Source of the DNA: UBA7916 sp036121365 | Lineage (GTDB): Bacteria > Pseudomonadota > Gammaproteobacteria > Comchoanobacterales > Comchoanobacteraceae | Direction of reading: 5' to 3' | Length of the DNA stretch: 7,611 nt | Assembly: GCA_036121365.1 (NCBI GenBank) | Contig: JAZAFR010000022.1 | Span: 1 to 7,611, forward strand | Part shown: positions 1 to 6,250 of the stretch, one piece after another | How the letters are laid out: every line of letters starts with the position of its first letter | How positions within the stretch are numbered: position 1 is the stretch's first letter | Made by a program: the position numbers and the translations under genes | Notes under the pieces: model-generated | The model's database searches: none | Told to the model about the DNA's origin: nothing | What the model saw: only the letters and a program-made list of their open reading frames with translations

Positions 1-68
1 CTCCCCATTCTTGTATCACTTTATTCTCTATCCCACCATCAATTGATTATCAATATACTGTCTCAAGG
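1..68 (-). repeat. Array spacer downstream of gene 1, leading to the next copy
   Basis: This stretch follows the stop codon of gene 1 on the minus strand. It is nearly identical to the spacer at about 7363-7430 and similar to those at about 1292-1352 and 4952-5010. In the other copies the block sits just upstream of the -35 box of the next gene, so the window edge falls a few bases before where the promoter of a further family member would be. That gene is not in the window, so its existence is inferred. I see no hairpin followed by a T run. Confidence 0.7.
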
Positions 69-1205
69 TCAGTATTTATCACCAGGATGTCTTTGCATAT
101 ACCCAACACCCACAGCAATGGCAAGTGCTACGACCCCAAAAAAACCCAATACTTTTAAGCTTTGAACTTCACTGCACAGTTTAGAAAATAAGCTTTGACT
201 CGTTAAAATGTTGACCTCAGAGAATTCATGCTCTGGCAAGTCTGCAATATTTAGATAGCTCATTATCTCATCTTTTATTAAATTGTCTGCTGTTTTAAGT
301 TCTTCTGTGTACATGGATACCACAGTAGTTAATTTATGGTGGAGATCTGTCCCAGCAGAAAAATGCAACATATCCTCTACTCCAACTTCTGAACATTGAT
401 TTAAAACTTCATTCCAGGATGGCCTAAAGTCTACATCATTCTGTAATTGATATAAAAATAGGATTACTTGATTTGAATACTTACTACTCCGGATGCCATC
501 AGGAGTTATCTGTTCTAAATACTGCCTATTCATTTGTTTCCATTCATTTAAAACAGAAAATGGAATCACTGTTTGATTTTCAGTAATAGAACAATGATCT
601 TTGTTATCTGCATCGCAAAATTGATCTGGCAGCACGATTGAATGGAGACCTGAACAATAGCTAAATGTCTCATTACCAATAGTTTCAACACCGCCAGAAA
701 CCACTATCGATTTTAAACTTGTACACTTAGTGAATGCAAGAACGCCAATAGTTTTTATACTGCTAGGAATCTCGACAAATTCTAAACTTATGCAGTCTTT
801 AAATGCCCGCATACCAATACTATCAACACCCTCAGGAATCACAATCGACTGTAAGCTTGTACATCCATCAAATGCCCAAGATCGAATACATTCAGCACCC
901 TCAGGAATCACTACTGATTTTAAGCTTGAGCAACCACTGAATACCCACCTATCAATTATTTTAATATCCTCAGGAATCACGACCGACTCTAAACTGGCAC
1001 AACCAAAAAAAACGTATCTACCTATGATTTTGACACTTTTAGGAATCACAACCGATTTTAAACTTGTGTGACCTTTAAATGCGCACTGACCAATACTTTC
1101 AACACCCTCAGAAATAACCACCTCAGTTGTACCATCTGGCATATTTTCTTCAACAAACTGTTGTGTTATTTCTACTATTCCTCCTAATATTGTCCATACT
1201 GACAT
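69..1205 (-). CDS. BspA-type leucine-rich repeat protein with C-terminal membrane anchor (gene 1)
   Basis: A 378-residue protein. Residues 1-25 are the family N-terminus (MSVWT...). Residues 26-186 form seven 23-residue LRR_5/BspA repeats of the type LKSVVIPEGVxSIGxxAFxxCTS, more degenerate than in its neighbours. The cap begins LHSIVLPD, followed by an insertion unlike the other copies and then the conserved ILFLYQLQN...FRPSWNEVLNQ domain. Module A follows (LHHKLTTVVSMY to NIADLPEHE), and residues about 352-370 form one hydrophobic helix before a short basic tail (QRHPGDKY). There is no signal peptide, so the layout is that of a tail-anchored protein. LRR_5 repeats usually mediate protein binding; the partner is unknown. 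The start is supported by a GAGGGG ribosome site 8 bases upstream. The protein stops two codons earlier than its relatives because TCA became TGA. Confidence 0.93.
   Translation of the reverse strand: MSVWTILGGIVEITQQFVEENMPDGTTEVVISEGVESIGQCAFKGHTSLKSVVIPKSVKIIGRYVFFGCASLESVVIPEDIKIIDRWVFSGCSSLKSVVIPEGAECIRSWAFDGCTSLQSIVIPEGVDSIGMRAFKDCISLEFVEIPSSIKTIGVLAFTKCTSLKSIVVSGGVETIGNETFSYCSGLHSIVLPDQFCDADNKDHCSITENQTVIPFSVLNEWKQMNRQYLEQITPDGIRSSKYSNQVILFLYQLQNDVDFRPSWNEVLNQCSEVGVEDMLHFSAGTDLHHKLTTVVSMYTEELKTADNLIKDEIMSYLNIADLPEHEFSEVNILTSQSLFSKLCSEVQSLKVLGFFGVVALAIAVGVGYMQRHPGDKY
648..1130 (-). repeat. Seven tandem 69-bp LRR_5 units of gene 1
   Basis: Seven units of exactly 69 bp encode residues 26-186. 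They deviate more from the array consensus than those of genes 3 and 4, for example EDIKIID, EGAECIR and SGGVETIG, which suggests an older or less homogenised copy. Confidence 0.9.
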
Positions 1206-1213
1206 TTATAATA

Positions 1214-1219
1214 CCCCTC
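1214..1219 (-). promoter_or_regulatory. Ribosome binding site of gene 1 (GAGGGG)
   Basis: The minus strand reads GAGGGG 8 bases before the ATG at 1205. It differs from the AAGGAG of genes 3 to 5, so the leader of gene 1 has diverged. Confidence 0.7.
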
Positions 1220-1257
1220 ACCTAATCATTAGATTCTGCATAGATTACAACACACGG

Positions 1258-1287
1258 ATTATAAAAAATAAAGTATCTACACACCAA
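1258..1287 (-). promoter_or_regulatory. Sigma70-like promoter of gene 1
   Basis: The -10 box TATAAT is at 1258-1263 and the -35 box TTGGTG at 1282-1287, with an 18-bp spacer. The same arrangement stands at the same distance before genes 2, 3 and 5. Predicted transcription would start about 45 bases before the ATG. Conservation among diverged copies is the main support; no transcript data are available. Confidence 0.65.
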
Positions 1288-1291
1288 ACCT

Positions 1292-1316
1292 CCCCATTCT
1301 TGTATCACTTTATTCT
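1292..1316 (-). repeat. Conserved 25-bp spacer block
   Basis: The block runs from CCCCATTC to TTTATTCT on the plus strand and is identical at 3-27 and 7363-7387; 4952-4976 has one difference. It always lies between the stop of one gene and the promoter of the next. It is probably carried along with gene duplication; a role in transcript ends or regulation is possible but not shown. Confidence 0.75.
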
Positions 1317-1351
1317 TCATATAACCATCGATCTATTATCAATATACTGTC

Positions 1352-2596
1352 TCAAGGTGAGTATTTGTCACCAGAATGTCGCTGCATATACCCAACACCC
1401 GCAGCAATGGTAAGTGCTACGACCCCAAAAAAACCCGGTGCTTTTAAGCTTTGAACTTCACTGCACAGTCTAGAAAATAAGCTTTGACTTGTTAAAATAT
1501 TTACCTCAGAAGATTCATACTCTGGCAAATCTGCAATATTTAGATAGCTCATTATCTCATCTTTTATCAAATTGTCTCCTATTTTAACTTCTTCTCTGTA
1601 TATGGATACCACAGTAGTTAATTGGTGGTGTAGATCTGTCCTAGCAGAAAAATACAACATATCCTCTACTCCAACTTCTGGACATTGCTTTAAAACTTCA
1701 TTCCAAGATGGTTTAAAACTCTCAATATTTTGTAATTGATATAAAAATAAGATTGCTTGATCTGAATAGGATTTACCTACCAATCCATGATCACGTTTCC
1801 ACTCAATAAAATCACCATATCTAATCACTGTTTGATTTGCAGTAATACCATACTGCGAACGATTATCTACTAACACATCAGGCAATACAATTAAGTTAAG
1901 AGCTATGCACTCGGAGAATACACTATGACCAATAATTTGAACATTTCCAGGAATCACGACTGACTCTAAACTTTTGCAGCCACGAAATGTCTGAGCAGCA
2001 ATACTTTGAATACCTTCAGGAATCGTGATCGATTTTAAACTTTTGCAGCCAACGAATACACTATGACCAATGCTTTCAACACCTTCAGGAATCACGACCG
2101 ACTTTAATCTTGTGCAGCCACAAAATGCGCCATGTCCGATACTCTCAACACCCTCAGGAATCACAACCAACTGTAAATTTATGCAGTTAAGGAATACTCT
2201 ATTTTCAATCTCTTTTACGCTACCGGGAATTGTGACCGATTTTAAACTTGTACATTCACAGAATGCAGAATCACCAATACTTTTAACACCCTCAGGAATC
2301 ACGACCGACTGTAGGCCTGTGCAGATAGAAAATGCTTGGTCACCAATACTTTTAACACGCCCAGGAATCACGACCGACTTTAGGCTTGTACAGCCGCGGA
2401 ATGCCCACGCGCCAATGCATTCAACACTCTCAGGAATCACGACTGACTGTAAATTTGTGTGGCCATTGAATGCAGCGTCACCAATACTTTTAACACCATC
2501 AGGAATCTCAATCTCAGTTGTTCCTTCAGGCATGTTGTCTATAACATACCCTCGTGTTATTTCTGTTATTCCATCTGGTATTGTCCATACTGTCAT
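1352..2596 (-). CDS. BspA-type leucine-rich repeat protein with C-terminal membrane anchor (gene 2)
   Basis: A 414-residue protein of the array family. Residues 1-25 are the N-terminus (MTVWTIPDGITEIT...) without a signal peptide. Residues 26-232 are nine 23-residue LRR_5/BspA repeats. After the cap LNLIVLPD come the conserved VIRYGDFIEWKRD and ILFLYQLQN...FKPSWNEVLKQ segments, then module A (LHHQLTTVVSIY, IKDEIMSYLNIADLPEYE). A single hydrophobic segment lies at about 386-404 (GFFGVVALTIAAGVGYM), followed by QRHSGDKYSP. It is the most complete module A copy here and the best reference for the intact C-terminus. The likely role is protein binding at a membrane; the partner and the membrane are unknown. 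The start is supported by a GAGG site 10 bases upstream and by alignment with the paralogues. Confidence 0.94.
   Translation of the reverse strand: MTVWTIPDGITEITRGYVIDNMPEGTTEIEIPDGVKSIGDAAFNGHTNLQSVVIPESVECIGAWAFRGCTSLKSVVIPGRVKSIGDQAFSICTGLQSVVIPEGVKSIGDSAFCECTSLKSVTIPGSVKEIENRVFLNCINLQLVVIPEGVESIGHGAFCGCTRLKSVVIPEGVESIGHSVFVGCKSLKSITIPEGIQSIAAQTFRGCKSLESVVIPGNVQIIGHSVFSECIALNLIVLPDVLVDNRSQYGITANQTVIRYGDFIEWKRDHGLVGKSYSDQAILFLYQLQNIESFKPSWNEVLKQCPEVGVEDMLYFSARTDLHHQLTTVVSIYREEVKIGDNLIKDEIMSYLNIADLPEYESSEVNILTSQSLFSRLCSEVQSLKAPGFFGVVALTIAAGVGYMQRHSGDKYSP
1901..2521 (-). repeat. Nine tandem 69-bp LRR_5 units of gene 2
   Basis: Nine 69-bp units encode residues 26-232 with consensus LKSVVIPEGVxSIGxxAFxxCTS. 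Variation concentrates at the two residues after SIG and the two between AF and C. Confidence 0.93.
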
Positions 2597-2606
2597 TTGT
2601 GCTTTT

Positions 2607-2610
2607 CCTC
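2607..2610 (-). promoter_or_regulatory. Ribosome binding site of gene 2 (GAGG)
   Basis: The minus strand reads GAGG followed by AAAA, 10 bases before the ATG at 2596. It is weaker than the AAGGAG of genes 3 to 5. Confidence 0.6.
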
Positions 2611-2648
2611 ATATAATCATTGAATTTGGTAGACATTAGAACATAAAG

Positions 2649-2678
2649 ATTATAAAAAATATAGCATCTAGATACTAA
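2649..2678 (-). promoter_or_regulatory. Sigma70-like promoter of gene 2
   Basis: TATAAT at 2649-2654 and TTAGTA at 2673-2678 are separated by 18 bp, matching the layout before genes 1, 3 and 5. The sequence upstream of the -35 box, in the spacer behind gene 3, is unlike the other spacers, so only the promoter core is conserved here. Confidence 0.6.
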
Positions 2679-2743
2679 AATCACACCATTGATGTATAAC
2701 TCTAAGGCCATCTCACTAAAAGTCGATTGATTGATATGCCATT

Positions 2744-4864
2744 TCAAGCTGAATATGTGCCACCATCGTGTCTCTGCATATACCCAATGCCCATAGCAAT
2801 AACCCGTGCTACTGCCCCAGATATACCCAGTACTTTTAAGCTTTGAATTTCACTGCACAGTCTAGAAAATAAGCTTTGACTTGTTAAAATATTTACCTCA
2901 GAAGATTCATACTCTGGCAAATCTGCAATATTTGGGATGAAACGAAAATCTTTATCTTTGGCTGTACAGAAAAAAGATGCACCATCAGACAACGATAAGT
3001 TCTGTAGTAGAGCATCAACAAAACCAGGTTGCTCTTTTGCTTCGATAAAGACTTTGAAACCATGATTGCATTTTTCAGCATCGGCCATTTTATCCTCTAC
3101 ATTACAACTACTATTACCCCAAAATAACTCCGGTAGACACGTTGGTTTTTTATCTGAAAATTTTAATAAATCAGCCACTGCAACTTCTGGAAATTGATCT
3201 AAAACTTCATCCCAAGTCGGTTTAAAACTCTCAGTATTTTGTAATTGATATAAAAATAAGATTATTTGATCTGAATAGGATTTACCTGCCAATCCATTAT
3301 CACGTTTCCACTCAATAAAATCACTGTATTTAATCACTGTTTGATTTGCAGTAATACCATACTGCGAACACTCATCTACTAACACATCAGGCAATACAAC
3401 TAAGTTAAGAGCTGTGCAGAAAGAGAATGTATCCTCACCAATACTTTTAACACCCTGAGGAATCACGACCGATTTTAAGCTAGTGCAATTCAAGAATGCA
3501 CAATCACCAATACTTTTAACACCCTCAGCAATCACGACCGATTCCAAGCTTGTGCAGTTATTGAATGCCCAACTACAAATATTTTTAACACTCTCAGGAA
3601 TCACGATCGATGCTAAGCTTACGCAGTCCAAGAATGCACTTCCACCAATACTTTCAACACTGTTAGGAATCTTGACAGATTCCAAGCTTTTGCAGTCACG
3701 AAATGCACTATCACCAATACTTTTAACACCCTCAGGAATCACTACAGATTCCAGGCTTGTGCAGTTACTGAATACAGAATGACCAACGCTATCAACACCC
3801 ACAGGGATAACGATAGATTCTAAGTTTGCGCAGCCCAAGAATGCTTTTCCACGAATACTTTCAACACTGTTAGGAATCTTGACAGATTCCAAGCTTGTGC
3901 AGTCAGAGAATGCTCCCTCACCAATACTCTCAATACCCTCAGGAATCACAATCGATTTTAGGCTAATGCAGTCACGGAATGCAAATTCACCAATACTTTT
4001 AACACCCTCAGGAATCACAACCGATTTTAAGCTAGTGCAGCACAAGAATGCTCTTTCACCAATACTTTCAACACTGTTAGGAATCTTGACAGATTCCAAG
4101 CTTGCGCAGCAAGAGAATGCATAATCACCAATACTTTCAACACCCTTAGGGATCACGACAGATACTAAACTTGTGCAGTAAGAGAATGCACGCTGTCCAA
4201 TACTTTTAACACCCTCAGGAATCACGACCGATACTAAGCTTTTGCAGCGAGTGAACGCCCACATGCCAATACTCTCAACACCCTCAGGGATCACGATCGA
4301 TTTTAAGCTTTCGCAGCCACGGAATGCACATGCACCAATACTTATAACACCCTCAGGAATCACGATTGATGCTAAGCTTGTACAACCATGGAATACATTA
4401 ACACCAATACTTATAACACCCTCAGGGATCACGACCGATTTTAAGCTAATGCAGTCACGGAATGCAAATTCACCAATACTTTTAACACCCTCAGGAATCA
4501 CAACCGATTTTAAGCTAGTGCAGCCAGAGAATGCATAAGCACCAATACTCTCAACACCCTCAGGGATCACGATCGATTTTAAGCTAGTGCAGTGAGAGAA
4601 CGCCCACGTACCAACACTCTCAACACCCTCAGAGATCACGATCGATGCTAAGCTTGTGCAGTAAGAGAATGCGTGTCTACCAATACGCTTGACACCCTCA
4701 GGGATCACGATCGATTTTAATCTTTCGCAGTACTGGAATGCACTATCACCAATACTTTTAACACCCTCAGGAATCACTACTTCAGTTGTCCCTGCTGGCA
4801 TGTTATCTTTTATATACTGCTGTGTTATTTCTGTTATACCAATAGGAACTGTCCATACTGACAT
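2744..4864 (-). CDS. Large BspA-type leucine-rich repeat protein, chimeric C-terminus (gene 3)
   Basis: A 706-residue protein, the longest of the array. Residues 1-25 are the family N-terminus and residues 26-485 are twenty 23-residue LRR_5/BspA repeats. Then come the cap LNLVVLPD, the VIKYSDFIEWKRD and ILFLYQLQN...FKPTWDEVLDQ domain, and module B (LLKFSDKKPTCLPELFW, KMADAEKCNHGF, LSLSDGASFFCTAKDKDFR). At FRFIPNIADLPEYE the protein switches to the module A end, including a hydrophobic segment at about 678-696. That segment carries an arginine (GAVARVIAMG), so the anchor may be weakened. There is no signal peptide. An in-frame TTG at 4885 would add seven residues, but the ribosome site lies inside that extension and the paralogues start at MSVWT, so 4864 is the start. 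The repeats suggest protein binding; no partner can be named. Confidence 0.94.
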   Translation of the reverse strand: MSVWTVPIGITEITQQYIKDNMPAGTTEVVIPEGVKSIGDSAFQYCERLKSIVIPEGVKRIGRHAFSYCTSLASIVISEGVESVGTWAFSHCTSLKSIVIPEGVESIGAYAFSGCTSLKSVVIPEGVKSIGEFAFRDCISLKSVVIPEGVISIGVNVFHGCTSLASIVIPEGVISIGACAFRGCESLKSIVIPEGVESIGMWAFTRCKSLVSVVIPEGVKSIGQRAFSYCTSLVSVVIPKGVESIGDYAFSCCASLESVKIPNSVESIGERAFLCCTSLKSVVIPEGVKSIGEFAFRDCISLKSIVIPEGIESIGEGAFSDCTSLESVKIPNSVESIRGKAFLGCANLESIVIPVGVDSVGHSVFSNCTSLESVVIPEGVKSIGDSAFRDCKSLESVKIPNSVESIGGSAFLDCVSLASIVIPESVKNICSWAFNNCTSLESVVIAEGVKSIGDCAFLNCTSLKSVVIPQGVKSIGEDTFSFCTALNLVVLPDVLVDECSQYGITANQTVIKYSDFIEWKRDNGLAGKSYSDQIILFLYQLQNTESFKPTWDEVLDQFPEVAVADLLKFSDKKPTCLPELFWGNSSCNVEDKMADAEKCNHGFKVFIEAKEQPGFVDALLQNLSLSDGASFFCTAKDKDFRFIPNIADLPEYESSEVNILTSQSLFSRLCSEIQSLKVLGISGAVARVIAMGIGYMQRHDGGTYSA
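2849..2933 (-). repeat. 85-bp exact copy of the gene 2 anchor region
   Basis: These 85 bp are identical to 1457-1541 in gene 2. Identity stops abruptly at 2933/2934, where gene 3 becomes module B sequence. This marks a recombination junction rather than gradual divergence. Confidence 0.85.
3410..4789 (-). repeat. Twenty tandem 69-bp LRR_5 units of gene 3
   Basis: Twenty units of exactly 69 bp encode residues 26-485. Two sub-types alternate in places: (V/I)VIPEGVKSIG and VKIPNSVESIG. An 80-bp segment at 3962-4041 is identical to 4445-4524, an offset of 483 bp or seven units. The units at about 3734-3926 nearly match part of gene 4. Confidence 0.95.
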
Positions 4865-4873
4865 TTGATAATT

Positions 4874-4879
4874 CTCCTT
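4874..4879 (-). promoter_or_regulatory. Ribosome binding site that sets the start of gene 3 (AAGGAG)
   Basis: AAGGAG stands 9 bases before the ATG at 4864. The upstream TTG at 4885 would place this site inside the coding sequence. The same site precedes gene 4 (6120-6125) and gene 5 (7285-7290), where no such upstream start is in use, so the ATG at 4864 is preferred. Confidence 0.85.
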
Positions 4880-4917
4880 GTACAATCATTAAATTCTACA
4901 TAGATTACAACACAGAG

Positions 4918-4947
4918 ATTATAAAAAATAAAGTATCACCATACCAA
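4918..4947 (-). promoter_or_regulatory. Sigma70-like promoter of gene 3
   Basis: TATAAT at 4918-4923 and TTGGTA at 4942-4947 are separated by 18 bp. The core is identical to that of gene 5 and close to those of genes 1 and 2. Confidence 0.68.
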
Positions 4948-4951
4948 ATCA

Positions 4952-4976
4952 CCCCATTCTTCTATCACTTTATTCT
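4952..4976 (-). repeat. Conserved 25-bp spacer block (one difference)
   Basis: This is the same block as at 3-27, 1292-1316 and 7363-7387, with one substitution (TTCTTCTATC instead of TTCTTGTATC). It lies between the end of gene 4 and the promoter of gene 3. Confidence 0.7.
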
Positions 4977-5011
4977 TCATCTCACCATCGATCTATTATC
5001 AATATACTATT

Positions 5012-5101
5012 TCAAGCGTAGCATTGAATACCATCATATATCTGCATATACGCAATACGAATAGCAATCGCTAAACTACACGCACAGCAACACCCTACCC
5101 T
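5012..5101 (-). pseudogene. Frameshifted remnant of a tail anchor behind gene 4
   Basis: Just after the stop of gene 4, a different minus-strand frame reads ACSLAIAIRIAYMQIYDG and ends in TGA at 5012-5014. It aligns with the anchor of gene 1 (GVVALAIAVGVGYMQRHPGD) in hydrophobic pattern, the LAIA and YMQ residues, and position before the spacer. An ancestor of gene 4 therefore most likely ended in a membrane anchor that was put out of frame. The remnant has no start codon or ribosome site and is not expected to be expressed separately. Confidence 0.7.
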
Positions 5102-5108
5102 TTAATTC

Positions 5109-6110
5109 CTAGAGTATCAGAGTGTCTTCTAAACTCTCGCCAAATTGATGAGAACGAAAATGTTTATCTCTGGCTGTACAGAAAAAAGATGCACCATCAG
5201 ACAACGATAAGTTCTGTAGTAGAGCATCAGCAAAACCTGGACACTCATTTCCGTCTATAGAGACTTCGAAACAATGATTACGTTTTTCAGCATCGGCCAT
5301 TTGCTCATCTACATCACAACTACCATTGCTCCGAAAAAACTCTGGCAGACACATTGGTTTTTTGTCTGCAAATTTTAATAAGTCATTCATTCCCACTTCT
5401 GGATATTGGTTTAAAACTTCATTCCAAGTTGATTTAAAACTCTCAGTGTTCTGTAATTGATATAAAAATAAGATCACTTGATCTGAATAGGATTTACCTT
5501 CTAAACCATTTTCACATTGCCAATCATTAAAATCACTGTGTTTAATCACTGTTTGATTTTCAGTAATACCGTATCGTACTCTATTGTCTACTAACGTATC
5601 AGGCAATACAATTAAGTTAAGAGCTGTGCATTCACGGAATGCTCCCGCACCAATACCTACAACACTGTTAGGAATCTTGACAGATTCCAAGCTTGTGCAG
5701 TCAGAGAATGCATAACCACAGATGCGTTCAACACCCTCAGGAATCACGATCGATTTTAATCTTTCGCAGAAATGGAATGCAAATTCACCAATACATTTAA
5801 CACTCTCAGGAATCACTACAGATTCCAGGCTTGTGCAGTTACTGAATACAGAATGACCAACGCTATCAACACCCACAGGGATAACGATAGATTCTAAGCT
5901 TGCGCAGCCCAAGAATGCTCTTCCACCAATACTTTCAACACTGTTAGGAATCTTGACAGATTCCAAGCTTGTGCAGTCATAGAATGCTCCCTCACCAATA
6001 CTTTTAACACCCTCAGGAATCACTACTTCAGTTGTCCCTGCTGGCATGTTATCTTTTATATACTGCTGTGTTATTTCTGTTATACCAATAGGAACTGTCC
6101 ATACTGACAT
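5109..6110 (-). CDS. BspA-type leucine-rich repeat protein without anchor (gene 4)
   Basis: A 333-residue protein with the family N-terminus (residues 1-25), six 23-residue LRR_5/BspA repeats (26-163), the cap LNLIVLPD, the VIKHSDFNDWQ and ILFLYQLQN...FKSTWNEVLNQ domain, and module B (LLKFADKKPMCLPEFF, MADAEKRNHCF, LSLSDGASFFCTARDKHFRSH). It ends in DTLIL without a hydrophobic segment, and an out-of-frame anchor remnant follows. No signal peptide is present, so the product is predicted soluble. It is a mosaic: its N-terminus and leader match gene 3 over 138 bp, repeats 0 to 3 match internal repeats of gene 3, and its 3' end matches gene 5. The start has AAGGAG 9 bases upstream. Its promoter lacks the usual -35 box, so expression may be reduced or depend on read-through from gene 5. 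Confidence 0.9.
   Translation of the reverse strand: MSVWTVPIGITEITQQYIKDNMPAGTTEVVIPEGVKSIGEGAFYDCTSLESVKIPNSVESIGGRAFLGCASLESIVIPVGVDSVGHSVFSNCTSLESVVIPESVKCIGEFAFHFCERLKSIVIPEGVERICGYAFSDCTSLESVKIPNSVVGIGAGAFRECTALNLIVLPDTLVDNRVRYGITENQTVIKHSDFNDWQCENGLEGKSYSDQVILFLYQLQNTESFKSTWNEVLNQYPEVGMNDLLKFADKKPMCLPEFFRSNGSCDVDEQMADAEKRNHCFEVSIDGNECPGFADALLQNLSLSDGASFFCTARDKHFRSHQFGESLEDTLIL
5622..6035 (-). repeat. Six tandem 69-bp LRR_5 units of gene 4
   Basis: Six 69-bp units encode residues 26-163. The stretch 5808-6000 differs from 3734-3926 in gene 3 at only 4 of 193 positions, including the unusual unit with IPVGVDSVGHSVFSNC. Confidence 0.93.
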
Positions 6111-6119
6111 TTGATAATT

Positions 6120-6125
6120 CTCCTT
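6120..6125 (-). promoter_or_regulatory. Ribosome binding site of gene 4 (AAGGAG)
   Basis: AAGGAG lies 9 bases before the ATG at 6110, in a leader identical to that of gene 3 from the ATG through the ribosome site. Confidence 0.8.
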
Positions 6126-6162
6126 GTACGATCATTAAATTCTGCTAGATTACAACACATAG

Positions 6163-6168
6163 ATTATA
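6163..6168 (-). promoter_or_regulatory. Orphan -10 box of gene 4 (-35 region deleted)
   Basis: TATAAT is present as in the other copies, but the sequence that should hold TTGGTA is replaced by the 3' end of gene 5. At the 18-bp position the minus strand reads AGATAT, a poor -35 match. Against the gene 4 to gene 3 spacer, about 96 bp are missing, joining the A run after TATAAT to the gene 5 tail. Confidence 0.6.
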
Positions 6169-6250
6169 AAAATTGAATACCATCATATATCTGCATATAC
6201 GCAATACGAATAGCAATCGCTAAACTACACGCACAGCAACACCCTACCCT
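6164..6250 (-). pseudogene. Frameshifted remnant of a tail anchor behind gene 5
   Basis: The minus strand after the stop of gene 5 encodes the same ACSLAIAIRIAYMQIYDG remnant as behind gene 4, since 6172-6264 is identical to 5023-5115. The spacer deletion cut it short, so its frame now ends at a TAA overlapping the -10 box of gene 4. Confidence 0.68.

Noticed and set aside
28..60. Terminator behind gene 1 at the palindrome ATTGATTATCAAT (also near 7410)
   Set aside because: The stem is 6 AT-rich pairs with a one-base centre and no T run, and it is not kept in the other spacers.
730..1071. Plus-strand open frames opposite the repeats (also 2070-2639, 3483-3782, 3879-4124, 4242-4538 and 6893-7279)
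   Set aside because: The repeat unit is 69 bp, a multiple of three, so an antisense frame free of stops in one unit stays open over many. The products are the periodic antisense of the LRR (PSGITTDFKLVQ), with no plausible leader.
2526..2747. Minus-strand frame of 73 codons over the gene 2/gene 3 spacer and the start of gene 2
   Set aside because: It overlaps the promoter and N-terminus of gene 2 in another frame, has no counterpart in the other copies and has low-complexity N-rich content.
2960..2990. Possible programmed frameshift at the T run in the SFF codons of module B (TCT TTT TTC), to reach the anchor frame
   Set aside because: The T TTT TTC pattern is present in genes 3 to 6, but both alternative frames needed in genes 4 to 6 meet stop codons before the anchor (for example TAA in gene 5, TAG in gene 6). 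Gene 3 reaches its anchor in frame without slippage.
2893..3081. Minus-strand frame of 62 codons inside gene 3
   Set aside because: It is a shadow of the conserved module B frame of gene 3, without a ribosome site.
3410..4789. CRISPR-like regular repeats
   Set aside because: The 69-bp period has no unique spacers of normal form; every unit is coding and translates to LRR_5.
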